Shown here in pieces: positions 14,226 to 20,840 of a stretch of 20,840 nucleotides of DNA. The DNA is taken from contig CAAFNG010000215.1 of assembly GCA_900764225.1 (NCBI GenBank), forward strand, positions 1-20,840, in the 5' to 3' direction. Numbering within the stretch: position 1 is the first letter of the stretch; each line of letters begins with the position of its first letter. Both the position numbers and the translations under genes were made by a program. Source of the stretch: Lachnospiraceae bacterium (lineage in GTDB: Bacteria > Bacillota > Clostridia > Lachnospirales > Lachnospiraceae). The notes under the pieces are model-generated. The model was not told where the DNA came from. It saw nothing but the letters and a program-made list of their open reading frames with translations, and made no database searches.

Positions 14226-15833
14226 TTACTCCTCAGATCCTTTTCTGCGGCTCATGAAGAAAGCACCAGCAGCACCGGCCATAACTACAACACCGATGAT
14301 AGTGAAGAGGTATGTTCCCATTCCACCTGTGGATGGAAGAGTACCAAGCTTGGTATTAACAACATCTGTTACCTCTGTAGTATTTGTAATTGTCTTAACC
14401 TTTCCTTCAGCTGTGTAATCTGCTTTATAAACAGAAGTTCTCTGTCCATCAATTGTAATAGTTAATGTGTCAAGTTTTCCTTTTTCTGTATATGTCGCAG
14501 CAATTACAACCGGGATTTCTTTGTTGCTGAGTGCAAATCCTGACGGAGCTTTTGTCTCAACAAGTGTATATTCTCCTGCATCAAGTCCCTCAAATGTAAG
14601 TCCACCATCTGCACCTGTTGTAGCTGGGTAGGATTTACCGGTTTTCGTATTAGTTAATGTAAATTCTGCACCTTCCTTAACCTCAATTACCTTATCTTTT
14701 TCTAAGCCGCTCTCTGATGTCTTAGTACTGATTACTTTACCATCAGCGTCAACTTTGATAATCTGGTTAACTTTCTTACTATAACTCTGAATGCTTGCAG
14801 ATAATGCTGCACCAATAGAGAATGTATAGGTATATGTCTTACTTTCTGTCTCTTTTGTAGCATCTTTATCTAACGGGTTATTAGAGTAAACAAGTTTAGC
14901 AGTGTTGGTATTCGGATCAAAGTTTTTCTCAACATCATCATTTACAGTTGCTGAATATGTTACTGTAATTTCCTCATTTCCATGGGCTAATGCATAATTA
15001 CTGTTAATAACAAACTCAAATCCTCTGTCACTGGTAGTCAGAGTTCCCATTGTTGCATCTACTGCTTTACCATTGATCAGAATACTATCTTTATTTAATG
15101 TAAGACCTTTGCTTAAAGTATCGCTGATATTAACAATTACTTCTGAATACTGTTTGCTGTAAGATGGAATATGTGTTGTGATCTCGTAATTAACGATATC
15201 ACCAATTGCTACATCATTACCTTTTTCATTAAGGTTTGTATCTGTTGTATCTGTTTTCCCATCTGCTGTAGTAGAACCAGTGATCTTTTTGTCAATGGAT
15301 GGAGCTGTAGATTTCCCATATGCCTCACCACTTAAAGTCCAGTTTCCATTGGCATTTACAGGATCAGCTGTCATTTTATTATCAGTACCACTCTCACTGT
15401 AAGCTACACCAAGAAGCATTGGGTTGTAAACTTTGTTAACAGTTCCGCTGACAATTACAATCCAGTAACCAGGTGCCAACTTAGCTGTATAATCAACTAA
15501 ACCTTCTGTTCCTGCTGGAGTCATAGCCTTTGTTGGAAGAGATGCAAGATTGCTGTTTACAATAGCAGCCACTTCATCAGAAGTTGGTGCAAGTACATTT
15601 GTTAATGTTACTCCCTTAACTACCTCATAACCGAGAAATCCCTTTCCATTTGGATCATACTTTGCTTTTGTAATCTGGTAAGCATTAACGGTTGCTCCTG
15701 CCTCTACGTTATGCACTACTGCATCTGCTGTATCATCTTCACTAGGAATTGCTGCAAATACAGTTGCACACATAGACAGCACCATAATCGCTGCCATTAA
15801 TATTGCACTGACTTTCTTAAATAAATTCTTCAT
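14226..15833 (-). CDS. Major pilin subunit with LPSTGG anchor
   Basis: This 535-residue product is the probable pilus backbone. It has a signal peptide cleaved after VFA (Ala-27), an N-terminal domain (about 35-160), a fimbrial isopeptide D2-type domain (about 178-335), and a Cna-B/SpaA domain (about 350-490) with a perfect E-box, YTLVETKAPSGF (422-433, Glu-426). The sorting signal is LPSTGG (499-504), then a hydrophobic helix and SRRKGSEE. The pilin motif slot, W-x3-V-x-V-Y-P-K-N in classical pilins, reads WTLSGEAYGKS (165-175): spacing is exact and Lys-174 is kept, but Pro and Asn are replaced. AAAGGAG lies seven bases before the ATG at 15833. The place between the tip adhesin and the sortases matches Spa/FCT-type pilus operons. 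Confidence 0.9.
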   Translation of the reverse strand: MKNLFKKVSAILMAAIMVLSMCATVFAAIPSEDDTADAVVHNVEAGATVNAYQITKAKYDPNGKGFLGYEVVKGVTLTNVLAPTSDEVAAIVNSNLASLPTKAMTPAGTEGLVDYTAKLAPGYWIVIVSGTVNKVYNPMLLGVAYSESGTDNKMTADPVNANGNWTLSGEAYGKSTAPSIDKKITGSTTADGKTDTTDTNLNEKGNDVAIGDIVNYEITTHIPSYSKQYSEVIVNISDTLSKGLTLNKDSILINGKAVDATMGTLTTSDRGFEFVINSNYALAHGNEEITVTYSATVNDDVEKNFDPNTNTAKLVYSNNPLDKDATKETESKTYTYTFSIGAALSASIQSYSKKVNQIIKVDADGKVISTKTSESGLEKDKVIEVKEGAEFTLTNTKTGKSYPATTGADGGLTFEGLDAGEYTLVETKAPSGFALSNKEIPVVIAATYTEKGKLDTLTITIDGQRTSVYKADYTAEGKVKTITNTTEVTDVVNTKLGTLPSTGGMGTYLFTIIGVVVMAGAAGAFFMSRRKGSEE

Positions 15834-15906
15834 GTTTCTACTCCTTTCTTTCTATGCATTTTTTTCTTTTTCATTTCCCCTCGTATTGCCATTTACAATT
15901 AATGTG

Positions 15907-18900
15907 TTACGATCTTTCTGCTTCTTCCTCCCTTCGTTTATTATTTATAAACAACAGGAGTGCAGTTGCAAGAATCGCTACACCACTGATTGTAAATCCA
16001 TAGATTCCTGGGCCACCGGCACTTGGTAAGGAATAAAGTTTCGCATTTGTAATCTTGTAAATTGTTATTTTACCTTCAACGATACTACCAACTGATTCAT
16101 CCTTACTGTCTGTAACTGTTACCGTTCCGCCATTTCCAACTGTAATTTTCCATGGTTCTGTCGGACAAATATAACCGGTTGCTGCTTCGATTTCATATAA
16201 CAGATATTTACCAACCGGAAGATTCTGCAGTTTGAATTTTCCATTATCCCCGGAAGTGATTGAATCATAGCCTTCAAAAGGAGTGTCAGAAGCTTTATTC
16301 CAGGTTGTTTCGTCTGCTTTGTATAAAGCAAACTTGGCACCTTTTATCTTTGTTTCATCAACCTTATCAACCTTTTCGAACTCCACATCTGCTACAGATT
16401 TCTCATTCGTAAACTTAGCTACTCCAATTCTTCCGTTTGTTGTATCTGTATTTCCATCTTTCAGAACTTCTTTACCATTTTTATCTGTTCCGATGTTAAA
16501 TGTAATCTCTTTCGCCTGACTTATATTAGAACGACAATTTGTCTCAGTGCCAACGGTTGCTTCTTTCAGAGTATAACTGGAGTTTACATTCTCAGTAACC
16601 GTGTATTCACCTCTCTCTAAGTTCGTCAATGCTGGTGTCTCTGTGTCAACTTTTGATGTCGTATCTTTTTCAGTAGTAAATGTTACTGTTGCCTCAGTAG
16701 CACCTTTCTCAACGATAGCCGTTGCTGTTGCAATTTTGACGTTGTCTTTCTTAATATCAAAGGTAAATGTTTCATCCTTTTCTGCTTCAGATTCAAGAGT
16801 TTTTGTGATCTGAATCTGACCAGGAATAATGTTTATGGTATAAATACCATACCATCTCTTCTCCTGATCATTCTTATCCGTATCCTGCGAATTATAAGCT
16901 GTCAGCTTACCGGAACCATTGTCACCGGAAATCTTTCCATTTGTGTTTTTTGTACATTTATCACTTGAAGTAACTGATTTTAAATCATTATTTAATTTAT
17001 TATAAGTTACTTTCAAATAATATCTTTTTGAATCAGGAGCTGGTTTGTCATTTCCCATCTCCTCTACAGAAATTTTCTCCGTACAAGCTTCATCTTTATA
17101 CCATTCTAATGTGAAGTCATCCTGACTAATTGTTTCTCCATCAGCTCCCTTTGTGTAGGTCACTAATTTCTTTGTACCATCCAACTGTTTCACATATCCC
17201 TGTGGTGCTGACGTATCAAACAATTTATTTAAAATCTCTGCACTCGTCGGAACTTTGTCTCCATAGAAGATCGTTGTTTCATTGTTGTTAACTATCAGGT
17301 CTGATTTTACATTGACTCTCGGCTGTGGTAACTCTACATCTCCATATCCGGTAGAAATCTTAGAAGCAGGTGATACGTTAGTCGTGACATTGTTTCCACC
17401 AATATACTCGTCTTTAGCTCTTACCGTAATTGTCTGTGACCACGGCTTACCATTTGCTACGTTATGAATTGTTTGCTGGCTCCATGTTACAACCTGATTA
17501 CCATTCTCATCCAGTGATACAACACCACCATTTGCTAATGTAATAGCACCTTTTTCAAGATCCTCATTTGTAATTACTTTGTCATTATTGACAATTTCGA
17601 ATCTCGGATCAATTACATCTGTGATCGTTGCATTTGTGATATCAATGTTATCCGTAATTGTTTCTTGTATCTTCTGGAATATAATTCCGATATTGCTTGC
17701 ATCAGAAGCAGTAAATGCATGATCTTCATCTGTAGCAAGATCTTTCATCCATTCGATATTATTTTTATTAGATCCCGGTACAGTTTCACTTTGTGCAGTC
17801 AACGCAACCGTAAAGATTGTTGCATCCTTCTTTAAGCTAGCTATTGCTGTTACCGTCTCTGATGTATCACTCGACTCTGATGGAGCTCCATCTGTAAACA
17901 GAATAATATACTTAGATAAGTTATCATCCTTTACACTGTTTAACTGAATCTTTGTTTTCTCAAGCCCTTTTTGTGGTGATGTTCCTCCATCTGCTGTAAT
18001 CTTACTTACAGCTTTTATCATTGAAGATGGTGAACTTCCTACCTTTGTAATTGCTTGTATTTCATTTCCGCGCGTTGCATAATAACCATTCCATCCAATG
18101 TATTCAATGTATCCATCGAATGTAGTTATACCGATTTTACTGTTAGGTGATTTCGATGCAGTATCCTTAATAAAAGCAATTGCAGCTTCTTTTAAGGCTG
18201 TGATCCTGGAATTCCATGTATATACCATACTATTAGAATTATTAGACAATGTTTTCCATGAACTTCCATTATAATACTGCCATTTCCCATCAACATAAAT
18301 CATAGGATTGGAATAATATGTATTTCCGGTAACACTAGCTGTGTTTGCATTTGTATTATAGTAATATACTTTTGTTTTATCCAAGCTTTGTTCTACTGAA
18401 TTAAAGTAACCAAATTTTCGAATACTTCCATCATTATTCATAGAACCAGACATGTCAAATACCATCATGATGTCGGCTACGCTCTCTCGCTCTATGATTG
18501 AACTGCTTGTTGATTTAGAAGAAGCTGTGATATTAATATTGTATGTTCTCTTGTCCCAGTCTGCTACTGTTGCAGTCTTGTCATAATCCATACTGGAATC
18601 AATAATCGCTTCTCTTTTCTGATTAGAAATCTGATTATTTTCTACAACATTTCCTTCACTATCCTTCAGCGTTGTGGTAACATTATCACCATTTTTTGTT
18701 ACCTCAACTTTCCACTTCTCGTTCGACAAAACATATCCTTCCGGTGCCTGGATCTCCTTCAGGTAATAAGTACCTGCTCGAAGTCTGTCAAACGTTACGG
18801 TTCCGGTTTTCCCAACAGATGTAGCTGTTTCAAGCTGTGTAGTACAATCCTCATCTGTATAAAGAGCAAAACTTGCTCCGCTCAGTCCGGTACCGTCTTT

Positions 18901-20840
18901 ATTCACCTTGTTAAATGTCAGTGTTCCAAGCGCGTCTGTTGTGACCTGTGAAATTCTGGCATTTGGAATGGTGAAGTTCATATAACAGTTGGAAGCACCT
19001 GCACCTCGCTCCATATAAAGGATCGTTAAGGTATGCTCTGCCTTTTTCTGTTCATCTGTCAGCTGGGTTTTGTCCTGATTTGTATTTAACAAATACTTCC
19101 ACAGATCTACAGTAGAAGTAGCTGCGTTATGGATTCCACCAAGATCAATAACTACTTGTTTTCCATCCAGAACGACCCACATATCATCATCACCGGTAAA
19201 ACTATAACTTAATGGTCCTATATAATCACCAAGTTTGAATTTAATATCATAGCGCATACCAAAATAGTAATTGTGGATTTTATTATCCTCTGTAAGTTGA
19301 CTATCTACCTTTCTGGTATAAGCTTTTTCATAACTTGATCGAACAGAATCCAACGGGAAGAAATCCGCTCCGGATTTACCATTTTTATCTAAATTATACT
19401 GTTCCGTTACATTTGTACCATTTCCGTCTGTTACGCCGGTTAATGTATAAGTATCTCCGCTTCTGTCAAAATTCAGCGTATAATCCCTGTAGACTTTTCT
19501 CAAATAATTATCCGTTGAATTTCCGGCCAATAGATCGGAATTTGTGAAAAAGCCCGGATCCGGATAATTAAATTCAACATTTCCGTCTGCATCCAGACCT
19601 TTCAGCAGTCCTTTAATGACAGCGTCACTTCCTGTCCATGTGTTAACGCTAAGACCGTCTTTCTTCCAATTATATCCGTAATTCTGGTAGTTTTGTTTTG
19701 CCTCACCCATGGTCAGCTTATTATTGCTGTCTTTGTTCTTACCGTAATTACTTTGTTGGTTGATGGAATAGTCCGATCCGGCTTTTACCGTATAATCATA
19801 AAATGTCGGCGCACCGGCGAAATTTACAGTTACCGGTTCATAATATACTTTAACAGTAGCATCCTGTGCCACATTAAACTCACCCGGCTTAACTGTAGAT
19901 GTTCCGTTGTCAGTAACCAATTCCACTTTTGAAATATCCCAGTTCTCAGCTTTCTTGCAATCTACCTTCTGACCGATTGTAAGTGTCCGAACATCATCCG
20001 CATAAATCTTGCTTGCCGGATTCGTCGTTCCGTCATAATGCTCTATTGTAACATTAATCTTACCATTACGCTTGTTATCTACGATTACATAAGTAGAAAA
20101 ATGTGTAGTCTCAAACTCAACATTTCCATTCTTATCAACGTTTCCATCCATGTTTTCAATATTGTTCTCATCGTCTACATGGTATACGTCTGCGTCGTTG
20201 ATCTTTTTCTCATTGTTGAGCGTTACCGCTACCTTTACCGAATTACCCGGCTGAACTTCTTCTCCATCTACCAGGAATTTGATATCGTAGGAATAAAGCT
20301 TTTCAATGGCTTTCTTTTCTTTGATCGCTTTTTCGGTGATCTGGGCTTCCGCTTCCTGTGTAAGTTCTACAGGTGTTACGGAAAGCTCTGCGTTATCCGG
20401 AAGATCTGCCGGATCAGTAAGGGTGACTTTAACATTAACTTCCTCACTCTTATAATCGTATCTGGTAATTTCAGGCTGAATTTCTTCTTCCTCTTCAACC
20501 TCGTCGCTATCCTCAATCACCCTCACCATATCACTTCGTATGTAACCTTCTGTTTCTTCATAAGAAACCTTGTACCAGGTTGTCCCATCTTCTGCTGTAA
20601 CTGTTTCCAGAACAGTGAACTGCATACCAGCTTCCACTGTCATCAGACTCTCGGCCTCTGTTGATGGACTGACACGAAGATTTACATCATCCGCGATAAC
20701 CTCAATCATTGTTGTCTTTACTTCCGGCTCTTCCTCAGGTGTCTCCGTTACTTCCGGCTCTTCCTCAGGTGTCTCCGTTACTTCCGGCTCTTCCTCAGGT
20801 GTCTCCGTTACTTCCGGCTCTTCTGCAGGTGTCTCCGTTA
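15907..20840 (-). CDS. Giant pilus tip adhesin: SH3b, fibro-slime, Cna-B and vWFA domains, LPSAGG anchor (5' end outside window)
   Basis: The reading frame is open to the right edge, so the start and signal peptide are missing; over 1640 residues are visible. Numbering from the internal Met at 20709, domains are: acidic TETPEEEPEV repeats before residue 1; an SH3b domain (2-66); mixed beta domains (about 85-300); a fibro-slime/PA14-like domain (about 478-585, SFTGDDDMWVVLDGKQVV and a DLGGIHNAA motif); a Cna-B domain (594-670, E-box YYLKEIQAPEGY); a von Willebrand A domain (about 744-1018) with a complete MIDAS, D752-M-S-G-S756, Thr-910 and Asp-940 (FTDGAP); D2- and Cna-B-like domains (1024-1557); and LPSAGG (1561-1566), a hydrophobic helix and NNKRREEE tail. 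A vWFA with intact MIDAS is typical of pilus tip adhesins such as RrgA and SpaC. It is first in the operon among the visible genes, 73 bp before the major pilin. Confidence 0.9.
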   Translation of the reverse strand, partial: TETPAEEPEVTETPEEEPEVTETPEEEPEVTETPEEEPEVKTTMIEVIADDVNLRVSPSTEAESLMTVEAGMQFTVLETVTAEDGTTWYKVSYEETEGYIRSDMVRVIEDSDEVEEEEEIQPEITRYDYKSEEVNVKVTLTDPADLPDNAELSVTPVELTQEAEAQITEKAIKEKKAIEKLYSYDIKFLVDGEEVQPGNSVKVAVTLNNEKKINDADVYHVDDENNIENMDGNVDKNGNVEFETTHFSTYVIVDNKRNGKINVTIEHYDGTTNPASKIYADDVRTLTIGQKVDCKKAENWDISKVELVTDNGTSTVKPGEFNVAQDATVKVYYEPVTVNFAGAPTFYDYTVKAGSDYSINQQSNYGKNKDSNNKLTMGEAKQNYQNYGYNWKKDGLSVNTWTGSDAVIKGLLKGLDADGNVEFNYPDPGFFTNSDLLAGNSTDNYLRKVYRDYTLNFDRSGDTYTLTGVTDGNGTNVTEQYNLDKNGKSGADFFPLDSVRSSYEKAYTRKVDSQLTEDNKIHNYYFGMRYDIKFKLGDYIGPLSYSFTGDDDMWVVLDGKQVVIDLGGIHNAATSTVDLWKYLLNTNQDKTQLTDEQKKAEHTLTILYMERGAGASNCYMNFTIPNARISQVTTDALGTLTFNKVNKDGTGLSGASFALYTDEDCTTQLETATSVGKTGTVTFDRLRAGTYYLKEIQAPEGYVLSNEKWKVEVTKNGDNVTTTLKDSEGNVVENNQISNQKREAIIDSSMDYDKTATVADWDKRTYNINITASSKSTSSSIIERESVADIMMVFDMSGSMNNDGSIRKFGYFNSVEQSLDKTKVYYYNTNANTASVTGNTYYSNPMIYVDGKWQYYNGSSWKTLSNNSNSMVYTWNSRITALKEAAIAFIKDTASKSPNSKIGITTFDGYIEYIGWNGYYATRGNEIQAITKVGSSPSSMIKAVSKITADGGTSPQKGLEKTKIQLNSVKDDNLSKYIILFTDGAPSESSDTSETVTAIASLKKDATIFTVALTAQSETVPGSNKNNIEWMKDLATDEDHAFTASDASNIGIIFQKIQETITDNIDITNATITDVIDPRFEIVNNDKVITNEDLEKGAITLANGGVVSLDENGNQVVTWSQQTIHNVANGKPWSQTITVRAKDEYIGGNNVTTNVSPASKISTGYGDVELPQPRVNVKSDLIVNNNETTIFYGDKVPTSAEILNKLFDTSAPQGYVKQLDGTKKLVTYTKGADGETISQDDFTLEWYKDEACTEKISVEEMGNDKPAPDSKRYYLKVTYNKLNNDLKSVTSSDKCTKNTNGKISGDNGSGKLTAYNSQDTDKNDQEKRWYGIYTINIIPGQIQITKTLESEAEKDETFTFDIKKDNVKIATATAIVEKGATEATVTFTTEKDTTSKVDTETPALTNLERGEYTVTENVNSSYTLKEATVGTETNCRSNISQAKEITFNIGTDKNGKEVLKDGNTDTTNGRIGVAKFTNEKSVADVEFEKVDKVDETKIKGAKFALYKADETTWNKASDTPFEGYDSITSGDNGKFKLQNLPVGKYLLYEIEAATGYICPTEPWKITVGNGGTVTVTDSKDESVGSIVEGKITIYKITNAKLYSLPSAGGPGIYGFTISGVAILATALLLFINNKRREEEAERS
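20718..20837. repeat. Four 30-bp tandem repeats in the adhesin gene
   Basis: Four copies of a 30-bp unit (plus strand ttacttccggctcttcctca then ggtgtctccg) run head to tail. The three copies nearest the gene body are identical; the fourth, at 20808-20837, has tgc for ctc, changing one Glu to Ala. They encode TETPEEEPEV on the minus strand. The array continues beyond the window edge. Confidence 0.95.

Noticed and set aside
15764..15776. Lipobox-like LSMC in the major pilin signal peptide
   Set aside because: Met precedes the Cys where Gly, Ala or Ser is required, and a clear signal peptidase I site (VFA) follows, so it is not a lipoprotein.
20638..20709. ATG at 20709 as the start of the giant adhesin
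   Set aside because: The frame stays open upstream through the TETPEEEPEV repeats to the window edge, there is no signal peptide after this Met and no Shine-Dalgarno before it. The true start is outside the window.

Overview
This is a chromosomal window with every convincing gene on the minus strand. It looks like a low-to-mid G+C Firmicute of the class Clostridia, most likely a gut Lachnospiraceae. The reasons are a Bacillus-like decarboxylase/holB/yaaT/rsmI gene order, a SAM-I riboswitch on metK, strong AGGAGG-type ribosome binding sites, U-tailed intrinsic terminators, and a Gram-positive sortase-assembled pilus locus. The taxon is an inference from gene content; no marker RNA is present.

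Reading leftwards (the direction of transcription), four blocks are visible. (1) 20840-10735: a pilus operon. It holds a very large tip adhesin whose start lies beyond the right edge (SH3b, fibro-slime, Cna-B and von Willebrand A domains, LPSAGG anchor), a major pilin (LPSTGG), two tandem class C sortases, and a third pilin with a Pro/Thr-rich stalk and an atypical VKTGD sorting signal. A stable UUCG-capped hairpin separates the pilin from the sortases, and a terminator closes the operon at about 10674-10706. (2) 10587-9079: metK with its promoter, a SAM-I riboswitch, mutually exclusive antiterminator and terminator helices, and a strong 3' terminator. (3) 9047-7122: a two-component system, histidine kinase first and OmpR-family regulator second, overlapping by 8 bp, with its own extended -10 promoter and terminator. 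The kinase has an unusual N-box. (4) 7083-1174: a housekeeping operon with a PLP-dependent Orn/Lys/Arg decarboxylase, a guanylate-kinase-like protein, holB, ricT/yaaT, a tRNA1(Val) methyltransferase-like gene and rsmI. It parallels the Bacillus subtilis yaaO-tmk-yaaQ-yaaR-holB-yaaT-yabA-yabB-yazA-rsmI cluster, with the guanylate-kinase-like gene where tmk would be and yaaQ, yaaR, yabA and yazA absent.

At the left edge is a truncated gene for a PD-(D/E)XK-like protein that ends, within the window, in a perfect 12-bp tandem repeat coding for GMQQ/GMEQ. Its 5' leader can fold in two exclusive ways around the Shine-Dalgarno sequence.

No tRNA, rRNA, CRISPR, insertion sequence or prophage is seen. 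The part furthest from routine is the pilus operon: its tip adhesin architecture, the divergent lid motif shared by both sortases, and the mismatch between which pilin has the canonical YPK motif and which has the canonical LPXTG motif.
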